A DNA stretch of 64,000 nt from Patiria miniata (lineage: Eukaryota; Echinodermata; Asteroidea; Valvatida; Asterinidae), in NCBI RefSeq assembly GCF_015706575.1, contig NW_024037076.1, positions 186,001 through 250,000 of the forward strand. The letters run 5' to 3'. Both the position numbers and the translations under genes were made by a program. The notes beneath the pieces are model-generated. The model had not been told where the DNA came from and did no database searches. It worked only from the letters and a program-made list of their open reading frames with translations. Of this stretch, positions 43,401-46,600 are shown one piece after another (within the stretch, counting starts at the first letter, position 1; the number at the start of each line of letters is the position of its first letter).

Positions 43401-43628
43401 CAACGTTTACGTCGAGTGTTAAAATCACTTCGAATGTGATTTTAAAAAAATCATAAGTCGCAAGACTTTGTCTCATAAATGATAACACACTCATCGACTT
43501 GTGCGCATTTGTTTTGAGTTTATTGTGAATTTTGGGGTTTTTTGTTTTATTTTTTCTCTCAGATGGCAGGTGCAATCGATATGAACCAACAAAGTGACAT
43601 CATGTCCCAGTTTGAAGGAACGCTTTGA
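2863..43628 (+). CDS. BRD4: BET bromodomain protein, BRD4-like (gene-level entry, 24 coding exons)
   Basis: Spliced gene for a chromatin reader that binds acetylated histone tails and recruits transcription elongation machinery in the nucleus. Joining 24 exons gives an uninterrupted frame with consistent phases: bromodomain 1 (about residues 70-185, counted from the first full codon at 2864), Ala/Pro linker, bromodomain 2 (about 385-500), acidic Ser stretch (about 495-535), coiled-coil B motif (543-555), Lys/Arg-rich region, NET domain (about 675-755), Ser-rich tail, then long-form Pro/Ala-rich exons and the C-terminal motif. Both bromodomains have the WPF shelf and the acetyl-lysine Asn (YNKPG, YNPPD). 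The long form is about 1443 residues and the short form about 840, near human BRD4 (1362 and 722). The C-terminal motif separates it from BRD2 and BRD3; Drosophila fs(1)h is the equivalent single-copy gene. The first in-frame Met visible is at 2993, but the frame is open upstream, so the true start may be in an earlier exon. Confidence 0.93.
3110..3540. mobile_element. Terminal-repeat element family C1, second copy
   Basis: Reads AACCTAACCACCTAGGCC at the left and shares TCCTCAATCCT subrepeats, GGAGGGGTGACCACTGCCTC and CGAGGCAGTG with the copies at 1359-1755 and 15776-16175. Confidence 0.7.
3553..3987. mobile_element. MITE family A
   Basis: Terminal inverted repeats TTAAAGCTACAGTCCATCAT and ATGATGGACTCTAGCTTTAA, about 25 bases. 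Ends in TTAA suggest a TTAA target site. Family also at 5527-6072, 6381-6889, 18117-19804, 24352-24664, 27143-27660 and 59398-59757. Confidence 0.85.
4089..4262 (+). CDS. BRD4: BRD4 exon 2, start of bromodomain 1
   Basis: 58 codons, phase 0 at both ends, acceptor CAG and donor GTAAGA. It encodes the N-terminal half of bromodomain 1: [20 protein letters not shown] gives helix Z, followed by FAWPF, the WPF shelf that lines the acetyl-lysine pocket, and the start of the ZA loop. Near-identical to vertebrate BET proteins here. Confidence 0.96.
4451..4562. mobile_element. MITE family G, left-end fragment
   Basis: CATATGTGATCCCGCTCCAC and the following 90 bases match the left end of the full element at 17041-17489, including GTTAACTACATTAATAAAAT. 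The right end is missing. It is surrounded by CAGTCA-rich sequence. Confidence 0.7.
4935..5227. mobile_element. Terminal-repeat element, family C type (TATCCTGAATCC motif)
   Basis: Contains repeated TATCCTGAATCCATCAAAAT in direct orientation and a reversed copy near the right end (GGATTTTGATGGATTC), then ends GTTAGGGTTAA. The left end is poorly conserved. Confidence 0.6.
5309..5455 (+). CDS. BRD4: BRD4 exon 3, bromodomain 1 core
   Basis: 49 codons in phase 0, acceptor TTAG and donor GTGAGT. It contains [20 protein letters not shown], the signature of the ZA loop and helix A, and [12 protein letters not shown], whose Asn anchors acetyl-lysine in the family. All key binding-pocket residues that I can see are intact. 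Confidence 0.97.
5527..6072. mobile_element. MITE family A, complete copy
   Basis: CGTCCATCATTTGTAATTGG at the left and CAAATGATGGACTGTACCTT at the right. About 545 bases, starting some 70 bases after BRD4 exon 3. Contains the family's CG-rich centre (GCGCGCGTGTGC-like). Confidence 0.85.
6230..6301 (-). repeat. tRNA-like sequence (Ala-type), probably a pseudogene or SINE head
   Basis: Folds as a 72-nt cloverleaf on the minus strand: acceptor GGCTGGA with TCCAGTC, B box GGTTCAAACCC. The anticodon position would be GGC, which eukaryotic Ala tRNAs do not normally use; base 33 is C instead of U, and the D, anticodon and T stems each have a mismatch. A functional tRNA is therefore unlikely. Confidence 0.7.
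6381..6889. mobile_element. MITE family A, complete copy
   Basis: Perfect terminal repeats TTAAAGCTATAGTCCATCAT and ATGATGGACTATAGCTTTAA. About 509 bases. Very similar to 3553-3987 but with the GC-rich centre retained. It ends about 105 bases before BRD4 exon 4. Confidence 0.88.
6994..7162 (+). CDS. BRD4: BRD4 exon 4, end of bromodomain 1 and basic linker
   Basis: Begins [20 protein letters not shown] (helix C of bromodomain 1) and continues into a Gly/Lys/Arg-rich linker, [11 protein letters not shown]. The donor is taken as GTGAGT at 7163, leaving one base of a split Arg codon; this continues in frame into exon 5. An earlier GTGCAC at 7151 was a weaker donor. Confidence 0.93.
7174..7780. 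mobile_element. Terminal-repeat element with TTAACCCTTT ends
   Basis: Ends TTAACCCTTTCCTTACCA and TGGTAATGAAAGGGTTAA are inverted repeats. Inside the left end is a doubled CCATGGGCGACTTTNGTCGACCA motif, itself partly palindromic. It begins 11 bases after BRD4 exon 4. Confidence 0.7.
8287..8716. mobile_element. Terminal-repeat element family C, CCTCAATCCTCC subrepeats
   Basis: Inverted ends TTAACCCTAACCCCCTAG and GGTGGGTTAGGGTTAA. The interior is a ladder of about seven CATCCTCAATCCTCCAAAAT copies and one reversed copy. Lies directly before BRD4 exon 5. Confidence 0.75.
8766..9073 (+). CDS. BRD4: BRD4 exon 5, Ala/Pro-rich linker between bromodomains
   Basis: Completes the split Arg codon, then encodes eight Ala, followed by a Thr/Pro/Arg-rich segment with imperfect RPTPNT repeats and a Pro-rich end; 103 codons ending in phase 0 at the donor GTAAGA. 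The segment is GC-rich and low complexity, as in the equivalent linker of vertebrate BRD4. A MITE starts only about ten bases downstream of the exon end. Confidence 0.88.
9083..9604. mobile_element. MITE family B, complete copy
   Basis: Ends TTAAAGGGAAAATACAACAT and ATGTATATTCCCTTTAA are imperfect inverted repeats. Contains the perfect palindrome core CCAACGCTGGTCGGCCGACC at about 9249. Starts about ten bases after the donor of BRD4 exon 5. Confidence 0.85.
10007..10192. repeat. Direct repeat pair, left copy
   Basis: About 185 bases starting ACGGACCTCATGGGCATGGG, nearly identical to 11800-11984 in the same orientation. Unclassified dispersed repeat on either side of BRD4 exon 6. Confidence 0.85.
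10529..10801 (+). CDS. BRD4: BRD4 exon 6, linker and start of bromodomain 2
   Basis: 91 codons, phase 0. Starts [14 protein letters not shown], matching the vertebrate linker [13 protein letters not shown], includes a conserved basic block ([14 protein letters not shown]) and ends with [18 protein letters not shown], the first helix of bromodomain 2. Acceptor CTCCAG and donor GTGAGT. Confidence 0.95.
10878..11100. repeat. Large inverted repeat (foldback)
   Basis: Two arms of about 108 bases around a centre near 10990, including GTGAGTTGTGTGGTTCTGAG and its reverse complement, and an exact inner stem CAGTATGCTCTGCTC. Begins 77 bases after BRD4 exon 6, so the intron RNA would form a long hairpin. 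Confidence 0.9.
11203..11534. mobile_element. Terminal-repeat element, family C type (GGCCCTGGAGGG motif)
   Basis: Inverted ends TTAACCCTTACTCTCTGA and AGTAGGGTAAGGGTTAA. The inner motif differs from the other C elements and contains CTCCAG/CTGGAG units in both orientations. Confidence 0.65.
11800..11984. repeat. Direct repeat pair, right copy
   Basis: Second copy of the 10007-10192 repeat, ending CTAAAACAAATG. High identity suggests a recent common origin. Confidence 0.85.
12493..13007. mobile_element. Harbinger-like non-autonomous DNA element
   Basis: 515 bases with terminal inverted repeats of about 53 bases starting GGGACCGTGACCATTCAG (left) and GGGCCCGTGACCATTCAG (right, reverse complement). 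Flanked on both sides by TAA (12490-12492 and 13008-13010). A 3-bp TWA duplication and GG-initial ends are typical of PIF/Harbinger. No transposase. Confidence 0.8.
13462..14168. mobile_element. Mutator-like non-autonomous element with 9-bp duplication
   Basis: 707 bases. Arms of about 175 bases (13462-13635 and 13990-14168) are nearly identical inverted repeats starting TAGCCTTGGTCAATGCTCTC. The nine bases TGTTGGACC lie immediately outside both ends (13453-13461 and 14169-14177). Long inverted repeats plus a 9-bp duplication fit the Mutator (MULE) superfamily. The roughly 350-bp centre has no coding frame of note. It ends 81 bases before BRD4 exon 7. Confidence 0.9.
14250..14351 (+). CDS. 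BRD4: BRD4 exon 7, bromodomain 2 WPF shelf and ZA loop
   Basis: 34 codons in phase 0 starting [20 protein letters not shown] and ending HPMDLGTIK. Acceptor TTTCAG, donor GTCAGT. It carries the WPF shelf and the His/Asp-rich ZA loop typical of bromodomain 2 of BET proteins. Confidence 0.96.
14706..15083. mobile_element. MITE family F, complete copy
   Basis: Ends TAGGCCAAAAAAACAAAGTC then TCCGGTTTCTGGTATG, and the reverse complement at 15046-15083. About 378 bases. A reverse partial copy is at 40421-40682, and related ends occur at 22630-22702, 26540-26817 and 34516-34918. Confidence 0.85.
15340..15468 (+). CDS. BRD4: BRD4 exon 8, bromodomain 2 acetyl-lysine pocket
   Basis: 43 codons in phase 0: [20 protein letters not shown], then [20 protein letters not shown] and KLQ. 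The Asn of YNPPDH is the conserved acetyl-lysine ligand. Acceptor TTTCAG, donor GTATGC. Confidence 0.97.
15776..16175. mobile_element. Terminal-repeat element family C1, third copy
   Basis: Reverse-oriented relative of 1359-1755: shares CAGTGCATCCTCCGAAATCA, GGAGGGGTGACCACTGCCTC and CCTAGGCCTAAAT-like stretches. Within the intron after BRD4 exon 8. Confidence 0.75.
16297..16465. repeat. Conserved 170-bp repeat family D, copy 1
   Basis: Starts ACCTCTTTGGCAAGGGCCTC and ends near GAATGAACCAATTCGG. Nearly identical copies at 22357-22527 and 27761-27950. Followed by a poly-C tract at about 16485-16506. Class unknown. Confidence 0.85.
17041..17489. mobile_element. MITE family G, complete copy
   Basis: Ends ATATGTGACCCGCTCTGCAA and its reverse complement TTGCAGAGCGGGTCACATAT; inverted match extends about 35 bases. 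449 bases, AT-rich interior. A fragment of the same family is at 4451-4562. Confidence 0.85.
17608..17787 (+). CDS. BRD4: BRD4 exon 9, end of bromodomain 2 and acidic Ser cluster
   Basis: 60 codons, phase 0. [14 protein letters not shown] closes bromodomain 2. The rest is an Asp/Glu/Ser stretch including [14 protein letters not shown], corresponding in position to the N-terminal cluster of CK2 phosphorylation sites in vertebrate BRD4. Phosphorylation itself is inferred. Confidence 0.95.
18117..19804. mobile_element. MITE family A, split by a younger insertion
   Basis: Left end TTAAAGATATAGTCCATCAT; right end ATGATGGACTCTGGCTTTAA. Removing 18617-19751 leaves a normal family A element, since the family's CAACAATAATTACGCC sequence is restored. 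Lies in the intron before BRD4 exon 10. Confidence 0.9.
18617..19751. mobile_element. Mariner-like element inserted at TA inside the family A MITE
   Basis: 1135 bases, ends CCGTAATTTTCGGAATATAA and TTATATTCCGAAAATTACGG, a perfect 20-base inverted repeat. Flanked by TA on both sides (18615-18616 and 19752-19753), the Tc1/mariner target duplication. Both ends hold several TATAAGCCGC subrepeats. No transposase frame. Confidence 0.88.
19870..20061 (+). CDS. BRD4: BRD4 exon 10, B motif coiled coil and basic region
   Basis: 64 codons, phase 0. [13 protein letters not shown] matches the vertebrate LKAVHEQLAALSQ coiled coil (B motif), followed by the Lys/Arg run [17 protein letters not shown] of the basic interaction region. 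Acceptor GTAG, donor GTAGTA. Confidence 0.95.
20113..20395. repeat. Degenerate tandem repeat of GAGGTTTTACC / AAAACCTTGTAAAAC
   Basis: About four units of 60-65 bases, each with CTCGAGTTACTCGAGGTTTT-like and TACCCTTTAAAAACCTTG-like parts, 50 bases after BRD4 exon 10. A related CCTCAAGGTTTACCT run occurs at about 51350-51480. Confidence 0.75.
20529..20646. mobile_element. Terminal-repeat element family C1, short fragment
   Basis: AACAGTGCATCCTCCAAAAT and TTTTGCAAAGAGGATTTTGG match the outer part of the C1 elements; ends GGTTATGGTTAAG. Internal part is missing. Confidence 0.65.
20762..20904 (+). CDS. BRD4: BRD4 exon 11, Lys-rich linker
   Basis: 47 codons plus two bases of a split Ser codon. 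The product is almost wholly Lys, Glu, Thr and Ala ([19 protein letters not shown]), as in the region between the B motif and NET domain of BET proteins. Acceptor CAAG is short; donor GTAAAT. The split codon rejoins in frame at 21828. Confidence 0.88.
20925..21060. repeat. Hairpin plus TG-rich repeat family H, copy 1
   Basis: Hairpin CCCCCTGGCTGTAACCAGGA then GGGG, followed by ATTACGATCGCATATTC and TGTGTGTCCGTGTG. The same order occurs at 37249-37400. In the intron after BRD4 exon 11. Confidence 0.6.
21347..21601. mobile_element. Short terminal-repeat element family E
   Basis: Ends CAGGGCCCAATTTC and GAAATTGGGCCC with GCTTAC/GTAAGC motifs inside. Also at 28245-28530. Resembles hAT ends (CAGGG) but I see no 8-bp duplication. 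Confidence 0.65.
21828..21943 (+). CDS. BRD4: BRD4 exon 12, start of NET domain
   Basis: Contains [17 protein letters not shown], the first helix of the NET (extra-terminal) domain, almost identical to vertebrate BRD2/3/4. The preceding [18 protein letters not shown] is also conserved. One leading base completes a Ser codon and one trailing G starts a Gly codon. Confidence 0.96.
22357..22527. repeat. Conserved repeat family D, copy 2
   Basis: Near-identical to 16297-16465 and 27761-27950; preceded by GGCCATATTGTGAT-like sequence and followed by a poly-C tract and a second shared stretch of about 80 bases (GATTTCAAGCTGACAATTTA). Confidence 0.85.
22630..22702. mobile_element. MITE family F, isolated right end
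   Basis: GCCGCATCAATTCCGGAACT followed by GGTCTGACCAGAGACCGACT and TTTTTGGCCTA, the same order as the right ends at 26540-26817 and 34516-34918. Confidence 0.65.
23192..23362 (+). CDS. BRD4: BRD4 exon 13, NET domain core
   Basis: Encodes [20 protein letters not shown], then [20 protein letters not shown] and [11 protein letters not shown]. This is the protein-interaction core of the NET domain, with the acidic DEIEIDF strand that binds basic peptides in vertebrate BET proteins. Acceptor CCGCAG, donor GTAAGT. Confidence 0.97.
23969..24260 (+). mobile_element. tRNA-derived SINE with 10-bp target-site duplication
   Basis: 292 bases with pol III A box TGGCCTAGTGG and B box GGGTTCGAATCC at the head, a middle block CTTGGGCAAGGCACTTCACC and TGTATAAATGGGTACCGGCA, and a T-rich tail. 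GAAAGGGTAG is repeated exactly at 23959-23968 and 24261-24270. The middle block is of a kind shared by widespread animal SINEs, possibly the MetaSINE group. Confidence 0.92.
24352..24664. mobile_element. MITE family A, reversed and internally shortened
   Basis: Reverse-complement relative of the other A copies: CAGCTTTCCAAAAAGTAAAA at one end and GAAAAATGATGTACTCTACC at the other. The CG-rich centre is absent. Ends 27 bases before BRD4 exon 14. Confidence 0.8.
24692..24820 (+). CDS. BRD4: BRD4 exon 14, helical Lys/Glu segment after NET
   Basis: 43 codons beginning with a completed Ala codon ([20 protein letters not shown]) and then [15 protein letters not shown]. It is a charged amphipathic helix like the post-NET segment of vertebrate BET proteins. 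The donor GTACCA is weak but keeps the frame into exon 15. A MITE end lies 27 bases before the acceptor. Confidence 0.9.
25138..25438. repeat. Hairpin followed by (GGGT)n and (GT)n microsatellite
   Basis: Hairpin ATGCCCCGCGGCGAAGCCGA then AGGGGCAT (25139-25167), then about 44 uninterrupted GGGT units from 25189 to about 25366, then GT repeats to about 25404 and mixed GGGT/GT. The plus strand, which is the sense of BRD4, is the G-rich one. Confidence 0.95.
25441..26310. repeat. 145-bp tandem repeat, six exact-length units
   Basis: Units start at 25441, 25586, 25731, 25876, 26021 and 26166 with ATCTTGTCAGCGC and are all 145 bases with only substitutions. A seventh copy starts at 26311 but loses similarity after about ten bases. 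Each unit contains AACTTCAAATTTGGTTTGTG and GGGGCCAAAAGGCCAAAGGT. Confidence 0.95.
26540..26817. mobile_element. MITE family F, related copy
   Basis: Shares CCAAGGAATGGGAAATTGCA, GAGGACACCAATGTACATGA and GGTCTGACCAGAGACCGAAT with 34516-34918; the left end is missing. A 30-base A/T tract runs in the middle. Confidence 0.75.
27143..27660. mobile_element. MITE family A, complete copy
   Basis: GAAAGCTATAGTCCATCATT and AATGATGGACTCGGGCTTTAA-type ends; about 518 bases with the GCGCGCGCTTCGCC centre. Confidence 0.85.
27761..27950. repeat. Conserved repeat family D, copy 3
   Basis: Same core as 16297-16465 and 22357-22527, with a few substitutions at its right end (CTATAAAATGGACCAAATTG). Preceded by the same GGAGGATTCAGGGTTCTGGG flank as copy 2. 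Confidence 0.85.
28245..28530. mobile_element. Short terminal-repeat element family E, second copy
   Basis: CAGGACCCAATTTC at the left and GAAATTGGGCCCTG at the right, with CTGCTTA/AGTGCTTAGCAG inside. Ends about 100 bases before BRD4 exon 15. Confidence 0.7.
28634..28779 (+). CDS. BRD4: BRD4 exon 15: Ser-rich tail with donor (28772) and read-through stop (28777-28779)
   Basis: Encodes [19 protein letters not shown] and then a run of Ser/Asp ending [10 protein letters not shown]. The long form splices after the first base of a Gly codon at 28771 (donor GTAGCT), and the next exon at 34361 continues in phase. If the donor is ignored, translation runs two codons further, Gly-Ser, to TAG at 28777-28779. 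Human BRD4 makes its short form the same way, adding Gly-Pro-Ala then stop after the equivalent donor. The site thus looks like a choice between splicing and using this exon as the last one. Confidence 0.92.
29825..30046. mobile_element. Terminal-repeat element, family C type (ATCCCAACA motif)
   Basis: Inverted ends TTAACCCTAACTCCCTAG and GATCGTTAGGGTTAA. Inner motif AATCCCAACAC/GATCCCAACAAAACC in both orientations. It would sit inside the short-form 3'UTR. Confidence 0.65.
32681..32686 (+). promoter_or_regulatory. Poly(A) signal AATAAA, probable short-form end
   Basis: Exact AATAAA at the end of the repeat-poor 28.8-32.7 kb stretch. A second AATAAA lies about 115 bases upstream. The region after it is different in composition. 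Confidence 0.5.
33748..34235. mobile_element. Foldback element with inner and outer inverted repeats
   Basis: Outer arms include TTTACCAATGGAATTAAA and TTTCCATTGGTAAACTTC; an inner hairpin pairs CCGAAAGCTTCTGAAGG at about 33950 with CCTTCAGAAGCTTTCGG at about 34055. Open frames on both strands here are a by-product of the symmetry. Confidence 0.7.
34361..34443 (+). CDS. BRD4: BRD4 exon 16, first long-form exon
   Basis: 28 codons: [20 protein letters not shown] and KPPTPRKA. Completes the split codon from exon 15 and ends in phase 0. Basic and Pro-rich, no known domain. Acceptor CCACAG, donor GTAAGA. Found by phase and composition rather than strong similarity. Confidence 0.8.
34516..34918. 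mobile_element. MITE family F, complete related copy
   Basis: Left TAGGCCCCCCCCCAAAAAAA then GTCGGTCTCTGGTCAG; right GGTCTGACCAGGGACCGAAC, poly-T and GGCCTTA. Middle matches 26540-26817. Starts about 70 bases after BRD4 exon 16. Confidence 0.8.
35738..35905 (+). repeat. Diverged tRNA-derived SINE fragment
   Basis: GGGCTGGATAGCTCAGTCGG carries an A box like the tRNA-like sequences at 6230-6301 and 41258-41337; the B box is eroded. Continues GACCATCCGGTTTCCCCGTG, also seen near 28005. Confidence 0.6.
35998..36925. mobile_element. Long foldback element
   Basis: Arms of well over 200 bases are inverted about a centre near 36610: AGTACAAGAATCATTCAAAT pairs with ATTTGAATGATTCTTGTACT, and CACCGTTTTAAAGTTCTGTA with its partner near 36670. 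The outer part is rich in GAGTAC/GAGTAG. No coding frame. Confidence 0.75.
37084..37228 (+). CDS. BRD4: BRD4 exon 17, Gln/Thr-rich
   Basis: 48 codons plus one base. Starts [20 protein letters not shown] and continues with alternating polar residues; low complexity, comparable to the Gln-rich part of the BRD4 long tail. Acceptor TTGCAG, donor GTACGT. Confidence 0.85.
37249..37400. repeat. Hairpin plus TG-rich repeat family H, copy 2
   Basis: TTATCCCCCTGGCTTACAAG, then AACAGGGGGATATTGCGATC, GTACTCC and TGTGTGTCTGTGTGTCC. Same order as 20925-21060. Begins about 20 bases after BRD4 exon 17. Confidence 0.6.
37638..38108 (+). CDS. BRD4: BRD4 exon 18, Ala-rich then Pro-rich segment
   Basis: 157 codons plus one base. 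The first half is a long Ala tract broken by Lys, Glu and Gln; the second is Pro-rich. The block [19 protein letters not shown] aligns with QPSRPSNRAAALPPKPARP of human BRD4 long form, which fixes the exon's identity. Reading also stays open upstream of 37638, but the acceptor CACCAG and phase fit with exon 17. Donor GTAAGC. Confidence 0.92.
38155..38390. repeat. GACTCGAGT-rich simple repeat
   Basis: Imperfect repeats of ACTCGAGTC and GACTCG in both orientations after BRD4 exon 18; low complexity, no coding. Confidence 0.7.
38682..39045. mobile_element. Terminal-repeat element with internal 165-bp duplication
   Basis: Ends CGCGTCAGTGCAACAAGGTC and GACCTTGTTGCACTGACGCG form an exact 20-base inverted repeat that extends further with one mismatch. 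Inside, two direct copies of about 165 bases each start CGTAACTCCATTCTGCAACA or ATAACTCCATTCTGCAACAA. Confidence 0.85.
39238..39819 (+). CDS. BRD4: BRD4 exon 19, Pro-rich and acidic segment (largest coding exon)
   Basis: 194 codons in all once the split codon is included. Pro-rich first two thirds ([19 protein letters not shown]), then [20 protein letters not shown] and an acidic run [14 protein letters not shown]. Acceptor CCACAG and donor GTAAAT. Disordered; likely a protein-interaction tail. Confidence 0.92.
39989..40080 (+). CDS. BRD4: BRD4 exon 20, short Ser/Lys-rich exon
   Basis: 31 codons including the split Gly: [20 protein letters not shown] and [11 protein letters not shown]. Acceptor TTGCAG, donor GTGGGA. 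Separated from exon 19 by an intron of only 169 bases, the shortest in the gene. Confidence 0.88.
40232..40393 (+). CDS. BRD4: BRD4 exon 21, conserved NVGSWSNL / [14 protein letters not shown] block
   Basis: 54 codons, phase 0. [20 protein letters not shown] and [17 protein letters not shown] match human BRD4 DLKIKNMGSWASLVQKHP and DSFEQFRRAAREKEER. This is one of the most conserved parts of the BRD4 long tail. Acceptor TAAG, donor GTGAGT. Confidence 0.95.
40421..40682. mobile_element. MITE family F, partial reversed copy next to BRD4 exon 21
   Basis: Reverse complement of part of 14706-15083: CAAATGTCGGCTGATGACTG and ACCAGAAACCGGAGACTTGT match exactly or nearly. Starts 27 bases after the donor of exon 21. 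Confidence 0.8.
40824..40915 (+). CDS. BRD4: BRD4 exon 22, charged helix, GC donor
   Basis: 30 codons plus two bases: [20 protein letters not shown] and [11 protein letters not shown] highly charged single helix as in the vertebrate long tail. The exon ends CTAAG followed by GCAAGT, a GC donor in the strongest possible context. No GT nearby keeps the frame. Confidence 0.9.
41258..41337 (+). repeat. tRNA-like SINE head (Ala-type)
   Basis: GGCTGGATAGCTCAGTTGGT A box and GGTTCAAACCCCGCTCC B box. The 3' acceptor half (TCCTATT) does not pair with GGCTGGA, so it is not a working tRNA gene. Confidence 0.7.
41344..41794. mobile_element. MITE family B, reversed copy
   Basis: TTAAAGGGAATATACATCAT and TTGTATTTTCCCTTTAA ends; contains the CCGACCAGCGTTGGAAATTG palindrome region. 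Opposite orientation to 9083-9604. Confidence 0.85.
42032..42155 (+). CDS. BRD4: BRD4 exon 23, charged helix continued
   Basis: 42 codons after completing a split Arg codon: [20 protein letters not shown] and [20 protein letters not shown]. It matches the human segment [20 protein letters not shown]. Acceptor TTGACAG preceded by a CTTT repeat tract; donor GTCAGT, phase 0. Confidence 0.93.
42229..42888. mobile_element. Terminal-repeat element with repeated CCCGTCCCTTCGTGAAA motif
   Basis: Ends TCACCGGTTTCACGAAAGGA and the reverse complement of TCCCTTCGTGAAATCGGTGA. The end motif recurs inside at about 42458, 42586 and 42690. 660 bases, in the last BRD4 intron. Confidence 0.75.
43563..43628 (+). 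CDS. BRD4: BRD4 exon 24, C-terminal P-TEFb-type motif and stop
   Basis: 21 codons and [23 protein letters not shown] plus Leu. Human BRD4 ends [20 protein letters not shown] plus LF. That human motif binds P-TEFb (CDK9/cyclin T1), so the same partner is inferred here. Acceptor CTCTCAG. The stop is at 43626-43628. Confidence 0.95.
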   Translation: MAGAIDMNQQSDIMSQFEGTL

Positions 43629-46600
43629 TATCTACAAAGAAGTCTGGACGCTCCGTATCTTATTCCCCAAAGACTCGATGGTGACAGACGCAACATAGAA
43701 CTCGAGACAAATTCCGAATTCCACCCCCTCCCCCTTCAAGAGGCAAGCAAGGATTCAGTCTCCACACTGCAGCCATCTTGGTCAGGTACCCAGAGTCACA
43801 CAGCAAAGAGCACTAGGAAGTGGCTGGCAGTTTGCCAGGCACCAGCCTAAGCTCTTTTTTTTCTGAAGATGCTTGGAACTCTGTTTTTCTGTTTTCTGAT
43901 GGTGCTTTTGTGGATTGAGAATCTAAAGAATTTTTCTGAGGGGAGTTCTTTGAGAAGTGTTCAGCTGCAAAAAGGTGACCATTCCTCAAGACTTTCACTT
44001 TTATAAAGAAAGGAAAAATCATTGAAGATGTCTCCAATGAACTTGTCAATAACTTGCAACGGTTTGAGTTGAAGCAAGTTCATAAAAAACGTTTCTGATC
44101 CTCGAGTTTGGTTTTTAATTCTGGCACAGATAATTTGAGTGAAACTTTGCACTTATTTTTTAAGCGATATTCCAACAGCAAAAAAAAAACTTGAAAGTCT
44201 TGAGACATCCAAAGAAAGAAAAGTAATCACAAAAATTTTGGTAATATCTTGAAAGCTAGTTTAAAATGAATGGGAAAACGCTTTTAAAGATTACTTAAAG
44301 TACTTGTGACTATTCTTAATTTTGAAGTGTTTAGTGAGGACTATTATTATGAATTTTTGGGTATTAAGTATGTGCAACAACCAAACAATTCATGGTCTCC
44401 TTAAGGAAAAATAAATAAAAAGCAAAAGTTAGTTGAGACGTTAGGCAGCCGAGGAAATATGCTCCAAAATTTAGAGTCTTATTTTCTGGGGGAAATCAGG
44501 AGCTAGAGAGGAAAAAAAAGTGTACAGATAAAAATGAGAATAAATCGACACACTATTTATAAAATGCTTGTCACCATATCACGAGCTCGCCTTATTTATG
44601 TAAAATTGTACATTAGATAAATGTGATTCCATGTGGGGTAAATTTTCTTGCTTCACTTTTAGTGTCGAAAGATTACATGTAGACACTTTTCTTGAGCACG
44701 TTCGCAAATGAGGGAAGTAATCTTTAAGGAATCTTGGATCGTGTACATCTTATAGCGAGGGCGACGTTCTCGCTTTTGCCGTACTGCAGAAAGGATTTCT
44801 GGGCTTTAGGCATCGCCACATTCCATATTTTCCGAATCAGTTGGGCGCCTCATGTGTCCAGAGAGCCCTCTGTTGATATAACTGAGAAAATGGCAGGCAA
44901 GATAAATGCAAATGCTGTCAATTGGCCTCCACACACGATAAAAATCTCAAATTCTTCCCTTCTAATTTTTGATATCAAGTCTACAAAATGTTGTTTTTAA
45001 ATTTCAGTGGTTAACAAAAAATAGTGTTTGTGTTTAATACCTTGTTCAGCAGTTTAGTACTACTATTTTTTTCTCATCTTTGAATAAAAAATATGACTGG
45101 ATTGCACAAATATATGACTAGAGTTCTTCAAAATTGCAAAGTTGCCAGTCAATTTTCGGCGTCAATCAACAGCTTACCAAAATGTTCTCCACTTTGAACA
45201 GTTTACCGAGATTATCAAACTTACATTTGACAATTTTGGTAAAAGTACTCTTTGTTTTTGCACTGGTATCTTCCCAACCCACGTCATATCTAACCAACAC
45301 AATTCCTTATCTATGCATTATGTGTAACTTTGAATGTTCCTCCCAAAGGGTTGTTGTATAAGCTGTCACCGCCTCAAAGCGGTATGGTTCCCAGGGTCTC
45401 AATGAGTATGTGTACAGTTTGCCGTTCCGGTACCTGGGGCGCCAGACTATCAGGGATTAAACCAGGCACAGACAACAACCCCTTCGGGCTCTACTTAAAC
45501 CATTTACGACTCCGCACAGACGCATTGATGTATACAAACACTCGACCGAAACTGACCGACAACTTACACATCTGCTATATTTGTATATAATGCAGGTCAA
45601 AGGGCGAAGGACATTTGCATAATTTATGAATACAATTAAGAGTATGATGTATTTAAATATGAGTGTACGACGAGTGGAGTATTACTTTGACTTAATTTTA
45701 TTGGGTTGTCATATTGAAGTGTAGCCCGGCAATATGTGTATAGTGATATCAAAGTAAGAAAATGGGAGCTGATTATTAAGTTGAACAATTAACATTGTAC
45801 CTGCTTTCCATTAAATTTGAATTATTCCCAATTTCTAAATCAAAGTTTTAGTTGCGATAATCAGGAGGGAACAAAAATTTACTTCCAGAAGCATGAGAAG
45901 ATATCTTTACATGTAAACACGTAAATACCAGACCAGAACTCCAGTTGTGTAGAATTAGATGTTAGTTAAGTTTGGTTAACCTAAAAAAAGTAGAGGAAAA
46001 ATGTAAAACAAATAATTTATAGACTGTTGCAGTTGTTACTTTAAAAAAAAAATCACAGTTTGTCTATTATTCAGAGTGGATTTTTCCAAGTGTACATGTT
46101 TCAAATTGAGCTAATTCAGTGAGAAAGAAAATCACGGAACTCCGCAAAACAATCAAATTTGTGTTTTCAGAAAGCACGACCAGACACATTGTATTAAACT
46201 GAACTATTCAATTTCTTTCACACATATTACATAATTCTGACTCTCGTGAATACGTAATTCACGACAGGGTGTAATTAATTTACAATTTTAGGGTAAATAT
46301 AAACTCTGTACATTTGTAATGTTGTGTGTGAACAGTGAGGGAAAATGACTATGAATTATGAATATTATTTTATTTTAATTTTTGTGCCACTTGCAATTCT
46401 GAGAGTTGAGAAAGAAAAATTACAATCTTCGTTTTCCTCATTTTGGACAGGAGACTTCAGATTTTAATCTTAATTGGAAAAGCACAAGTGGTCAAATTCA
46501 ATTTTTACTTCAATGGTTGGTAGATGCATGCAAGCCTGTTTCATTGAACTTACAGCACGGACACATTTCTCACCTTTTTTTCAAATTTCTGAGTTCTTTA

